Below, one piece after another: positions 47,747-58,420 of a stretch of DNA of 64,000 nt (within the stretch, counting starts at the first letter, position 1; every line of letters begins with the position of its first letter). The position numbers and the translations under genes are program-made. Under the pieces are notes generated by a model, which was not told where the DNA came from, did not search any database, and worked only from the letters and a program-made list of their open reading frames with translations. Source of the stretch: Trileptium ribeirensis (Eukaryota; Nematoda; Enoplea; Enoplida; Thoracostomopsidae); NCBI GenBank assembly GCA_030248225.1, contig JASANE010028382.1, positions 49,861-113,860 of the forward strand. Direction: 5' to 3'.

Positions 47747-48476
47747 TGTTGCACCGGCCGCACAACTCGACGGTCTTAATAATAGTGGTTAATCTGGCCC
47801 TGTTCTCCCGGACATCTTCTGCCAATTGGGTGTTGAGCTGCATTTGAATGTTTTTCTCGGGGTCCGTCATGGTATCACGAAAGTTTTCCATTAGTTCAAC
47901 GCATTTTTTGTGGTATTGCGCCGCATCATGATTTGTTAAACTGCCGTCTTTGCCTGTCAGGTGGCCAAATTTTGTCAGAGGAGTCCCAACTAACGCCCCT
48001 AGGGTCTGATGCTTGCCTTTCCCTTCCAAATACGATGAAAAAAGCGTGCAGGGTAAGCAATAGGCACCCTGTTTTGACCGAGAGTATACTAGCCATGAAA
48101 ATTTGTCGAAATGATCATGACGAATTGATCCTCTCCCGGTTTTGACTGGCTTAGGGAGCTGATATTGTCGATCGGGCTTCCACACGTTTTGGATAATGAA
48201 AAATTTTTCTGCCTCCGTAGTCTTCCGACATGCATAGTCCGCAATGTCAATCGAACGTTCCTGATGTAGAGCCGGGGCTTGGTCGGGATTGTGTTGAGGC
48301 TCCGCTGCTGCGGTTATATCATGGGTTGCCTGGACTTGGGTATTGCCGGTCGGTGTACATGGTCCTGCATCTGGCTCTTGGGCGGTATCATCTTGAGAAC
48401 GCTCGGCTGCGTCCGACGTTGAGGGCCGCGGTAATTTTTGGAAATACTGACCAATATTAGGCTGATGGCGTTTCAT
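47661..48476 (-). pseudogene. N-terminal part of hAT (ZMYM1-like) transposase with TTF-type zinc finger
   Basis: ATG at 48,476 opens a 271-codon frame starting MKRHQPNIGQYFQKLPRP. A polar linker of about 90 residues is followed by a TTF-type zinc-finger domain (W.YS..KQGAYCLPCTLF, about residues 125-150, then G.LVG.PLTKFGHLTGKDG and H..AQYHKKCVE). After that comes the start of DUF4371 (ENRARLTTIIKTVELCGRCN, about residues 224-243), where the family goes on with the catalytic domain. Here the frame leaves the family at CNIA and runs out in FSHRSCSGVPEH. The domain order is that of ZMYM1-like hAT transposases. The finger would bind DNA; the catalytic part is absent. Confidence 0.82.
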
Positions 48477-48957
48477 TTCATTTAGATATATTTGATAAGT
48501 ATAATTTTAGTTTCCTAATTTTGAGCACATGTAATTTTAAGCCTGGAAATTAAAAATGAAAAAACGAAGTCCTCGATTTGCCTTGTGGGGGCAGAAATCG
48601 CAACCTCGGAGATTGCCACCGCGAGTACCAACCTTCGTTGAGGGGGGGGTGCGTGACGGTCCTGTTTACAGCTCGTGCACGTCTTGTGGACCCGACACTG
48701 CCGCACTTGAAAACACCTCCCCGAAAATTTTTTCTGGATCCGCCACTGCTAAACATATATACGGTTTATAAATAGGGTGACGACAGAGTCTTGCGGTCGG
48801 TTCGTATGCACGGGGTAAATCGACTTAGGTACTTGCTTGCGCACAAAAGATATATAAATTGGTTCTGAATCCCATTTACGTGCGTACTTCGATGCTACGG
48901 TGGGTTTCGTACCCAGTTGGGTGTTCTACGCTGGGAGACATTCGCAACTAAATTTGA

Positions 48958-49356
48958 AAATGTTGACCATTACGCTATGGCCAGGATTATTAGGGAATTC
49001 GCCAAAATGTTGGCCATTACACTGTAGACAGGATTATTGGCATTCGACAAAATGTTGGCCATTACACTGTGGACAAGATTATTGGCATTCCACAAAATGT
49101 TGGCAATTACGCTGTGGCCAGGATTATTGAGGTCTTCGACTAAATGTTGGCCATTGGAATGTGGCAGGATTATTGCGGTATTTGTAAATGTTCGCCATTA
49201 GAGTATGGCCAGGATTATGGGACTGTCTGTTAAATGTTGGCCATTAAACTGTGGCCAGGATTATTGGGGTATCTGTAAATGTTGGCCATAAGAGTGTGGC
49301 CAGGATTAAGGGTTTTCAATAAAATGTTGTCATTAGGCCATGGTCAGGATTAATCC
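48958..49356. repeat. Minisatellite, about 9 copies of a 44-47 bp unit
   Basis: Units of the form AATGTTGGCCATTACACTGT GGCCAGGATTATTGGnnTTC repeat with steps of 44-47 bp. Divergence between units is clear. A plus-strand frame through them is an artefact of the period. Confidence 0.9.
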
Positions 49357-49488
49357 ACCTTGTAACGATCCAGTATGGATCTATTACATAACAATACAGG
49401 TGTATCAATACGAGCAATCAGTACACTGAAAAAAACGTGTTTCTTGAACTAAATATCACAAATCACACGACACATACAATTTGTAGCA

Positions 49489-49704
49489 TCAACTTACAGC
49501 CTGTCGATCCAACTTTCCATCCAGTGGCGCTGCACCTACCGCGAACGACTGATCCCATTTCAACTTGCGACCGGAACTTGCCTCACACAGCACAGGGGGC
49601 ACTTTGAAAACCCCCATACCGCTGCCCTCTGTGCACTTTGCAGTGACATCGATGGCGGCATGGGGCTCATCAGGAGCACCATCCGAGGCTTGGGCCCGGT
49701 CTTG
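49489..49704 (-). CDS. Unidentified coding-like exon, minus strand
   Basis: A 72-codon open stretch reads AIDVTAKCTEGSGMGVFKVP then VLCEASSGRKLKWDQSFAVG and ends ...LDRQA at an excellent donor (GCT|GTAAGTT, intron from 49,497). The residue mix is protein-like. I do not recognise the family. No acceptor fits well: the TTTCAG at 49,728-49,733 would place TGA and TAA in this frame. The same interval is also open on the + strand after a TTACAG acceptor (ending ...SIEDYLS), so the strand is not settled. It may be part of an unknown gene or transposon. Confidence 0.3.
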   Translation of the reverse strand, partial: QDRAQASDGAPDEPHAAIDVTAKCTEGSGMGVFKVPPVLCEASSGRKLKWDQSFAVGAAPLDGKLDRQAVS

Positions 49705-50016
49705 TTATCAATCGAAGACTACTTGAGCTGAAACACATAAGTATAAGAACAAGAAGGTATATATTGTTTATAAATATACTGAAGTCAGAAATATACTGTA
49801 ACCAGGTCTCAAGGAGCTAGAAGTATATTCTGATCAACTCAAAAGTGATGACAACATGTACCAGCTGTAAAATGCTAGCCAGTGCACATATAGCAGTAGG
49901 TTTTCTAGCTCCTTCAGCAATTTTGGCAGCTACCCCGGCCAAGCCTCCCAACAGCACTCGCGGTTTATTTCGGCCAAAAATTTGGGTAAAATAGCCTTTT
50001 ACCGAAATTAAAAATT

Positions 50017-50148
50017 TTACTTCTGGAAACCTTTGTGGAACCGGAGGTACCCCATTGAATACACCTTGGCAAAATCCACCATCGCATGGGCATCAGGTTC
50101 ATGCACCCAAGTAAAATTTTCAGCAAATGGAGAACAGACGTCAGAACG
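50017..50148 (-). CDS. Unidentified coding-like segment, minus strand
   Basis: Between two stops the frame reads RSDVCSPFAENFTWVHEPDA then HAMVDFAKVYSMGYLRFHKG. Composition is protein-like and different from the AT-rich surroundings, but no family is recognised and no good splice sites frame it. It lies 300 bp upstream (minus strand) of the coding-like exon at 49,489-49,704. The two may belong together. Confidence 0.25.
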   Translation of the reverse strand, partial: RSDVCSPFAENFTWVHEPDAHAMVDFAKVYSMGYLRFHKGFQK

Positions 50149-51689
50149 TCAGACATATTAAGTGATATAAAGACCTGCCCGCTGATACACGTAAATTTCA
50201 GAAAGTAAACAGTACAACATAAAATATATATACAAACGACCATATAAATGTTGTAAAAACATGATATGATAATGCAACTAAACAGTGGCGCGACTTCCCC
50301 ATGGTAACCTGATAATCTCAAGCTATATATGGTTACTCCTGGGGTCCCGGGTGCAGTGTTCGCCTTGCAAAAAAGCCAGTGGAACAATGATACGAAACCA
50401 CTAAACCAGCAGATGCTAAATAGTTCTAGTACATTCCATATAACAAAAATTGCTGTTTTACGCTGTAGACTACTACACAGGTTCCGCAAAATTTTAAATA
50501 TTAACCTTACGTCACTGCAAAAACTATATATGCAATATTAACAGCAAACATTCAAAAAATTTATCCAAATATCGAAACACCGACATGATTTTCCGAGTTA
50601 TGGTTGTCACGTGAAAGCGAATAATCAAAGCTTAACAGGTTTCAAAATGGCGATATATATGTAAGTAAAAAAACTAAGGTTTTTCCAAAAACATATAATA
50701 TGACAAAATCTATAGACATTAACGCTAACTAACAAGGCTTATGTATTTGGCCCCGCCACAGAGTTGAGGGAGGACTAAGGAGGATTTTCGTGCTCTGTCC
50801 AGGATTTCGACTGTCCTTCCAGGTAAATTTTGGCTTTACCCATGATCGGATTTCCAACACCCACCATACATTTTGAAATGACGTCAAAAATTATCCCAAC
50901 AAAAACGGTAAAAGTAAAACATTATTTCAGGTTTTATTTTAATAATTCATGATTAATTCGGCAGTGAAATGAAACACGGCCTGCCTAAATAAATACATAC
51001 ATATTTTCATTACATAGGCAACAAAAACTACATATACATGTTGATACGTCTTGGAAAACATGATACACTGCAATTATGAGAAGCCAGTTGGCCTGAGGAG
51101 CCCAAACCCAGCTAATCAGGAGAAATATCCCCGGGTATTACTAATTCCGCCAGGTGGTAGTCTTGGGGTCTCAGCTCAAAGCACTCAGGTACTATTTTGG
51201 TCTTGTCGAAAGGCCAGTGTATAAGGTAGTTTCTCGAAAGTGAGTGTGAAACGCAGCGAGCGTGATTTCATCAATAGTTGTCAGTATATGTCAAATAACC
51301 TGTAACAGGCTTTGTATTTCATGTATATACTCCACCCTAATGTTTCTGGAGAAACCTTATATATAATGCTAGCACGATACGAGTTAATATATATGTTATC
51401 TGAAGGAGTAGAAAACAATGCATAACGAATAGTGACGACAGACGAAATTATTTGGTCAAATCAGGGTCACCGACAGTTGGCCTAAAATACTTGGAGAACC
51501 CCTAAAAGTATAGTAGAGTCATGTTGCGTTCTAGACCACCGCACGACTGCATTCATCATGTCGAAAAACCAATAGATATGGGCCGTTATACACGCCATGA
51601 ACGCAATGTAATTAAACAAATAAAAAAAGATCACTTGAGCAGCATGGAGTCCTTCAACTCTAAATCCACTTAAAACCACTCAAATGGCA
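50149..51689. other. Intergenic, nothing recognised
   Basis: No supported gene or repeat. Confidence 0.4.
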
Positions 51690-52430
51690 TCAGATGATTT
51701 TACTGGTGGTATCCGTATTTCGATGCAACGCTCGTATCATGAGATATGGGTTACAAAACACTGTACTCGTATGGTCAGATTTGGCAAAGAACCCTTAAAA
51801 TACTTTTTTGCCATTTTGATACGGAAAATGAGGTAGGAGCTGTTACCGTTCAACTAACGGGCACATCGTCATCAATTTGATATCGAACAAAAAATTGTCG
51901 AAATTCGTCCATTCGAAAATGAGTTATGAATGACAGAAAGGAACAAACAAAAAGCCACTTTCACGATTGTATCCCCTAGCGCACGCAGTGTAGCTCCACT
52001 CACTCTGTTTGAATAACCATAAATACACTTGTTTAAGGTCACAAAGACGCAACAGCTTGCTGAAGGCTAAAAATCTGTATTTCTGGCAAACGGTCAACAA
52101 ACCATATATGGGGCCACAGCTGTCTAACGAGTGGCATCACAACCAAACACTATTGTCCTGCATAGGTATGGATCTCGATCATCTAGTTCTGAACGGCAGT
52201 CCCCTTTTTCGATATAACACTTCTGTCACGAAATACGGCTACAGATCCTATGTACGCACATGGCTAGATTTAGCAAAGTTCCAGTAGAACCAGTTTTTTT
52301 ACCATGTCGACCCGAAAGATGGTATTGGAAATTTTTATCGCGCATATCGTCACTACTTTTTCTATCTAACAAAAATGTAAAAAAATACATCTATCCTAAG
52401 ATGAACTATGAATCACAGAAATTTGCACGA
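51690..52430. repeat. Dispersed repeat copies B and C (related to 35 kb)
   Basis: Copy B, 51,690-51,990, shares GAGATATGGG, CAGATTTGGCAAAGAACCC and GAGTTATGAATGACAGAAAG with the 35.3-35.6 kb copy. Copy C, 52,070-52,420, shares TATTTCTGGCAAACGGTCAA, TAGATTTAGCAAAG and ATGAACTATGAATCACAGAA. B and C are in the same orientation and nearly adjacent. Confidence 0.6.
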
Positions 52431-53338
52431 TCTAACGTGCTAACGCTCTCAATGGAAACTCACACAGACAAATAAACGAAACTGATACCTATGTACTTCC
52501 GTTCAAAAACAACTACATTCAATGGACTTGCATTTTGCAAGTAATAACGGGCAGCAAAGCACCACAATCATGATGTCTACAGGAAAATTAAGGGATGAAG
52601 CACGAAAATGAAACCAAAACTAGCTTACTGAAATTTAGGTTTTCTGGCCTTGCCATGGAAGGAAAAAAGGGGAATAGTATTTCCGCATACCCCCAGGTGC
52701 CCAACGGCTCAGGCGACCAGGTTTTTTGGTTCCCCCAGATATTTCCTGCACGACAAACAATAGGCAACTTTTTCTCTGCGAGGCGAAAAATATGCCAGTT
52801 TTGCCTAATGGAACAAGAATACCTAAATTTTTGCCATACGGGGAGAAAAATAGGGATTAGTCTATAGTCAGTCAGAAAAATAGGGATCAGTCAGTCTATA
52901 GGGATTAGCTATATAATGTGCATTATTGTAGCATATTTACTGAGAATCGGCCATTATGGTACTATTTTCGTGCTTTAGACCCACTGCGCACCAATTCGAC
53001 CTGGAGAAAAACCGAATTTCTCGCACCTATGTCGACATGGACACCAGTTCGGTTCCCCCAGGTGTTTACTTTGGAGCCAGCTCGGGAAAACCAGCCTTTT
53101 TACAATGAAAATTCCTTAGCTTCCTCATAATCTCAACAAGTTAATAACAAACTACGGCAATGTTCTGCATATTTTAGAACTGTTAGCTGTATATCTTTGT
53201 TCAACGTCAAAACACGTGAATTTTGCGAATTTATCAATCTTTCAAAAAAAGATTTTGTTCAAGAAAAACACTTCAATATCTTAATTTAACAAACAATATA
53301 AAAACCGAAAAGTACATTATACATAGTATATATATACT
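52431..53338. other. Intergenic, nothing firmly recognised
   Basis: A motif of the form TTTTCGTGCTTTAGACCCACTG at 52,965 resembles words at 50,785. GAAAAATAGGGATTAGTC is locally repeated around 52,845-52,915. No gene. No pol domain of the neighbouring retroelement is visible. Confidence 0.4.
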
Positions 53339-54031
53339 TTATCTTTCGCTGTTACTGTTGTTCGCTTTACGATGCTCCTCCATCATGTTTTGAAGCTGTG
53401 TGATCAGGCCTTCACCACTTTCCTCAAGCCAAGAATTTACGGTCTTAGTGCGGGGCTTACTAGCGACCGGTGCGTCAGGGTCGGGGCTAGCAGCCCTAGC
53501 GTCTTCATACCGCTTAGCAACACCCACGGTATCCTGAAATGTCTCACACTCATGTATCTGGTTGAGCACCTGCCTACGCACCTCGGGTCGTAAACCCCTC
53601 TGGAAAAACATTCGAAGCATACCGTCCCTTTGCTCATCTTCCATATCCGGAAAAGCGCGATCACACAAATTCTGCAGTTCTAAAAAGTCCATCGCGACTG
53701 GCTCGTTTGAAACTTGTTGTCGGGTGCACAGTCCTGATAATGATTTCTCTGGACGGCGAAAAGATGAGAATAGAAAGCGTAAGTTAGCGACTAATCCTAC
53801 GAAAGTTTGACGTTTCCCCGGTGGAAGGCCCTCAAAGGCCTTCCTTGCTGGTCCGCGCAAGAGAGCTGGTACACAAATTAATTCCCGACGATCGTCCCAA
53901 ACGATTAGGTAAACAATATCGTAGGTGAGCTGGAAGCCGGTCGATAATTGAATTAAGACGTCGAATTCACGCGAATAGGGCACAATAAGCAGCAGGCAAA
54001 CGAAACAATATATTTTGATAGTGATTAGCAC
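53339..54031 (-). CDS. Retrotransposon gag-like ORF
   Basis: A 230-codon minus-strand frame. From about residue 45 it reads WDDRRELICVPALLRGPARK AFEGLPPGKR, then LRFLFSSFRRPE and LCDRAFPDMEDEQRDGML...FQRGLRPEVR, ending LITQLQNMMEEHRKANN. The pattern [LVI]P..L.G.A..AF..LP...R.TF..L...L...F.. and a later F..GL.P..R is the capsid part of LTR-retrotransposon gag. It ends before any CCHC zinc knuckle, and no protease, RT or integrase follows. The first 45 residues are hydrophobic and may not be translated. It lies about 450 bp inside the LTR and primer site at 54.5 kb, so it belongs to that truncated element. The frame is undamaged, so a retained or domesticated gag is conceivable but unproven. 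Confidence 0.75.
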   Translation of the reverse strand: MLITIKIYCFVCLLLIVPYSREFDVLIQLSTGFQLTYDIVYLIVWDDRRELICVPALLRGPARKAFEGLPPGKRQTFVGLVANLRFLFSSFRRPEKSLSGLCTRQQVSNEPVAMDFLELQNLCDRAFPDMEDEQRDGMLRMFFQRGLRPEVRRQVLNQIHECETFQDTVGVAKRYEDARAASPDPDAPVASKPRTKTVNSWLEESGEGLITQLQNMMEEHRKANNSNSER

Positions 54032-54488
54032 GTTAATTAGTTAATTAAGCAAGTTAAAATGCGAGTCAAACTGATGACTTCCTGAAATGGTGCCCATCGG
54101 GTCGGTATATATGTAAATCAGAACGGCTCGTGGGCGGCAAAGTCGCAAACCACAACACATATTGATGACTCTTGCACAAAAGTTAGTAAGGCGCACCGGA
54201 TCCAGATCCAAGCGAGAACGCATACAAGGGCGCAAAATAAACGGAGCATACAAGAAAGAGAAAAACAAGCTTAGGTGATTGTAACACATAAGTTAAAGCA
54301 CGTCCAAGTTGCGAGAGGTCTACGTAAAACTAAAATCCTAACCTATGTGAATTCTATTCTTAAAATTTCCAACAGTCCTACAAGCGGTTACCATCGTTGT
54401 AATCACCGAAAATGTACGCCGTCCACGGCGTGTGGGTGGACGAAAAATTTAAACTCGCATCGTGGGGTCGACCAAAATTTTGGACGCC
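54032..54488 (-). other. Retrotransposon 5' untranslated/leader region
   Basis: Sequence between the primer site and gag. It contains the inverted pair CCGTCCACGGCGTG and ACGCCGTGAGGCGTCC. It has stops in the gag frame, so it is either leader or the decayed start of gag. Confidence 0.4.
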
Positions 54489-54505
54489 TCACGGCGTGGC
54501 CCCCA
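54489..54505 (-). promoter_or_regulatory. Putative primer-binding site
   Basis: On the minus strand TGGGGGCCACGCCGTGA lies four bases after the LTR end TTACA. It starts with the TGG expected to pair with a tRNA CCA end. I could not assign the tRNA. Confidence 0.5.
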
Positions 54506-54509
54506 ACAA

Positions 54510-55090
54510 TGTAATAACGGGATGCAGCTGCATGGCGCAACTTTCTAACACCATTCCCATACGACCCCGGCTATCATAACCTCAAGGGCGGACCATAAGT
54601 TTTGCAATTTAGCCACTTTTCTTGGTCAGACCTAAGAAGCCACGGGGCTTAGAAGGCCGCAGGTGCGCTTCACGAGGTGTGTTCGGACCTCGCCCGATTG
54701 GTTGCGCACGTGTCTAGTATCTCGGTATGATTACTGAGGTCCCCCAGGGAGGTTGACACCGAAACCTGCTCACAGGTCATAATGTCAAACCGCTATTCCC
54801 TGTACTAGTCTAAAGGAAGTTGTTTTGTCTACTGTAATCTAAACTGAAGACGCGTGATAATTTAGACTTACTAGATAAATTTTTTAGAGTTCCGCTTATT
54901 TATTCCCGGTCGAACACTTTAGCGTTTGTAGCCTATGTGGACCTCACAGACTTCCGACATTCCCTGCGTGTTTAACGTCGGACTATCTACTTAGGGACGT
55001 GGTAATTTGATTATATTAGTATCTAGTGATGAAGTTTTCCTAATAAATTTTATCTTTTGTGTGAGTGCGACATATTGTCATATTGTAACA
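54510..55090 (-). mobile_element. Long terminal repeat, 581 bp, minus orientation
   Basis: On the minus strand it starts TGTTACAATATGACAATATG (55,090) and ends CCGTTATTACA (54,510), next to a primer site and gag. A related fragment at 12,439-12,735 confirms that it is a repeated unit. No second LTR on the other side of gag was found, so the element is 3'-truncated. Confidence 0.7.
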
Positions 55091-55394
55091 GCAGTCGCCG
55101 TTTCCTAAACAAAGCAGGCTAAGCCGGCCGGTTCGCTTTCTGCGCTTCTTTCACGTAGGGGCGACGGCACTTCGCCCGCGGACGCGTTTGCGTCCCCTTT
55201 TTGGGTTGGTGTCTCCTTGGATGGTGCCTTTCTCTTCCTTTTGTTTCCTTTGTTGGTCGTCTCTTTTCTGTTCTCTCTCTATTACTTATCCTATGGCCTT
55301 ACTGCACTGTACACATTGTCGTTGTACATTGTCTCGACTGCACTATCGAAATTGTGCAGTCGAGTTATTACTAAAATTTTAACTCGATCTATCA
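55091..55394. other. Spacer with small hairpin
   Basis: GGACGC-GTTT-GCGTCC followed by a T run at about 55,179-55,200, then pyrimidine-rich sequence. No gene. Confidence 0.45.
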
Positions 55395-55475
55395 GAACTC
55401 GATAGTCGAATGGTTAATACTGAAAGCTCTGCAGCGGGCATAAATCCCCCGTACAGGATCGAATCTCAGAACTGG
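55395..55475 (+). repeat. tRNA-like SINE head, second family
   Basis: ACTCGATAGTCGAATGGTTA ATACTG...CCCCCGTACAGGATCGAATC has A- and B-box-like elements at tRNA spacing. The acceptor stem does not close, so it is a SINE head rather than a tRNA gene. Confidence 0.5.
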
Positions 55476-57478
55476 CAAATAAAAGGCAGACGCAAAAACT
55501 GTGAAAAACTAAATCGGGGCCTACATAGTACATAACCTAACGTCAACCAGATAAAAATAAAAGAACGGCTAAACCCAGCGATCAAGTCGCTCTAGAAAGA
55601 AAACGGATTTTGCACTAGCTCGGTCTGGGGTCAAAACGATTCGCGCGGGGGCGCGAGTTTTCTTTATTGAACTAGTGGTGTTGTGATTTTGTTTTGGAAA
55701 TAGGGCGCCGCATTGTGTCGTTTTAAAGAGTTAACCGCGCCTAGGAATGGCCTCTGGCCATGCCGTCAGCTCTTTGTAACCGAAGAAGATTTACTCGGTC
55801 CTACCACCAAGTCTAATCACGTGGGCACCCTATTGCGAACTTTGATAACTTTAATGATTTGACCGAAGTAATTCTAGGGGTGAACGGTACAACGCCATAC
55901 CTTTTAAAAGAGTTACTAGCAAGTGGTATCCTGGGGTGATCGAGGTCTCGGGCAGTCGAGGGCTGAACAATACAATGCTCTTACAGCTTTTAATTATAAG
56001 CAAACCACGTACTGGCACGGAATGAAAGTAAGACGCGTATCCAAAAACGACACCTAAAAGTTGCTCCTTGCAGAGTGCAAACACCTTACTCTCAAGCTGA
56101 AATACTTAGAATTTGTTTATTCCCTTGTGTTCCCAAATTTTCTTAGCTCGTTCGAATAAGTGAAATTTTGGGGCTTCCTAAAGCCCAACGGAGGCTGGTC
56201 CTCCGTTCCTAACTGCGACGTCAGTTCGAGCTCAAACACGGCGTGAGCATCGAACGGTCAACTAAGCTCTAAGTTTGAAAGCCATAAACATAAGCGACTA
56301 AGCAGGTTCCTACAATTTCGTTGGGAAATTTTACCGTGGTCGTCTCAGGAAAATTCGCTAATCTTAACTCAAGAGCGACAAGTCATGTAAAACCATGGAC
56401 GAGAGGCGTCCTTTTCAATGTGTCTCACCTAAGACCACATGGAATCAGAAGGACTTCGACTTTGGTACTCCCAACTTAGTACCCTCCGTACATCCCCCAA
56501 AATGCCCAAAACAGAACTCGACTAGAGGAGGTTTGTCAAAGAACATGCAAAAGCGTAGCGAATCGGTGTGGGATGCGAGACGTCCACCGACGGGCGTCGA
56601 GTTAACCTATAGAGAGTGAAATCGTGCTACAGCGAACGAATTTTTTATGGTCTGTTACATTCATGTTTGGGGGAAGTAAACCCCCATGCTCTTGAGTCTG
56701 CTCCTGACTTACGATGTTTGGTCCGGGACAGCAATCGCTAGTCCCCTTCCGCGAGACGGAAGATGTCCACGCGGGTCCTCCATCGGTCGAATCCCATTCC
56801 AAACGCTAATCGAAAAGAAAAGCACGAAAAAGTAAAACAAATTGTGAAACCATCCTACAAAACTCTAGCGCCGGAGCCGGTCAGTAGAGTCGACCGAACT
56901 CCGCGCTGCCGAAGTCGAACTGATTCCAAGAGACGACGCGGTAGTAGTCGCCTCGAAATTTTCGGCTATGTTGTAGGATGGCGATTTTGTCGCCATGCAA
57001 TCGTCGATGGTCTTCTGACGCCCACTTTTTCAAGTTCAAACCCGGGCGCCCAATCGGAAAATTCCTCGAATTTTATTTTTGACAGGTATCGTAAACTGTT
57101 GGTTCCCTTTAGAGAGAGTCGGCTTCAATCGAAATCGCCGACATCAAATTTGAACCCTCCGGATACTCGGAGGTCAAACATCTGCAGATTTAATCCGAAT
57201 TTCCTTGAAAGTTTGAACCCATTCCCATCTGTATTTTCAAATTCCTGTCAATCGGCTTAAAATTCCTTACCCAAAAACCCATCAGTCAAATCTCTAAACC
57301 CCTTGCCTAACTTAAATTGTCCGTTATTCTCAACTGTCCCACGAAAATGGTTGGATCGCCCGTCAAATTTGAAATTTGAAACTCACTTCTACATATGGAT
57401 ATGCTCGGAGTAAGCTGAGAATCTGTCCTCGTTTCGGGACAGTTCTGTCTTCATGTCCTCATTCATCAAATTTTGTTG
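55476..57478. other. Old dispersed repeat sequence, no supported gene
   Basis: A 165-codon + frame (56,763-57,260) is rich in Ser, Arg and Pro without domain similarity. Part of it (56,780-56,930) parallels non-coding sequence at 44,150-44,290, so I regard it as repeat-derived and not a gene. Confidence 0.4.
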
Positions 57479-57536
57479 GCTAACTCGTCGATTTAAGGCT
57501 AAATTTCTATTGTTCGACGAGTTAGCAGTCCCATCT
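57479..57536. repeat. Perfect 13 bp inverted repeat, 32 nt loop
   Basis: GCTAACTCGTCGA at 57,479-57,491 and TCGACGAGTTAGC at 57,524-57,536. Confidence 0.75.
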
Positions 57537-58420
57537 ATCACCTACGTAAGCCTCCTAAAAGTCCATCTGGGAGCTAGATCGTGCTATCAGTTCCATAGGC
57601 CAGCGTGCAAACATAACACGTTTATATGGTGGCTTATAAGATAAAGCCAAACATTCCTATCTGACATCTTCTCAGATGTCGGGATATGGTGTCACAAAAC
57701 GTCCCTAAGGGGGAAACCGATGTCGGGAATGAGCTTATTTGACAGTTGGGGCGCAGCACATTCTCCTGTACCCATAACCACCAAGAGGGTCTTAGTCAGG
57801 GGCCTCAGGAACCCACGGGAGGGCCCTAAACATACCCCGTCCTTCCTAGTCATTTGTGTCTAGTCCGCCCGTAAAATTTACAAAGTTAACGAGATTTTAA
57901 ATGTCTTGTCCTCGTCCGTCCTGTTTTTGTCTTGTCCTTATATATAGCCAAGTCCTATATACATATATATATATATCTCCCTACATATATACATACATAT
58001 ATATAATACTCATGAACACATAAACACACACTACACACGAGACAAAAGGGCGACCTGAGCGACAGAAAGGTCGCTCAAGTTCGCATCGGAAGCACACAAA
58101 ACAACAACAACAACAACAACAACGAATACAACACAGCCACAGTGACAGCAACGACAACCGACCAAAGAAGTCGGTTGAAGAGAGGAAGAAAAGGAAAACG
58201 AGGAAAAAAGAAAGGGCACGGGAGGGGAATCGGGGCAAAGGGAACCCTTTTGATTTTTGAGGGGCTGGGGTGAAATTCGGTCCCAGGATGAAGAACAGGG
58301 CCGAATGATACCAAACACAAGGGGTGTAGACGTAGTGGCGGGTCGGGACCCACATTTTGGTTCCGACAAAGTATACAGAGCTTCAGCGGGCTTTCCCGCA
58401 CTAACGGTTGGGGGAGCTAC
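57537..58420. other. Intergenic; (TA)n near 57,957-58,005 and (AAC)n at 58,098-58,123
   Basis: Microsatellites only. Minus-strand open frames over the AAC tract give cysteine runs and are not genes. Confidence 0.6.

Larger units (their letters stand above)
46673..48748 (-). mobile_element. hAT transposon, complete ends with 8 bp target-site duplication
   Basis: The terminal inverted repeats are CAGGGGCGGATCCAGG at the left (46,673) and, read inward from the right (48,748), CAGTGGCGGATCCAG. Both are followed by sequences related to GAAATTTTTTCC. The element is flanked by identical 8 bp repeats CTAAACAT at 46,665-46,672 and 48,749-48,756, the diagnostic hAT target duplication. It is 2,076 bp long and encodes, on the minus strand, a ZMYM1-like transposase with the middle missing. 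It is an internally deleted, non-autonomous copy. Confidence 0.95.

Noticed and set aside
55395..55475. Functional tRNA
   Set aside because: Box-like elements only; the acceptor stem does not close.
56763..57260. 165-codon protein gene
   Set aside because: No domain similarity, odd Ser/Arg/Pro composition, and part of it parallels non-coding sequence at 44.2 kb.
57981..58401. Cysteine- and valine-rich proteins on the minus strand
   Set aside because: They arise from the (AAC)n microsatellite and overlapping frames.
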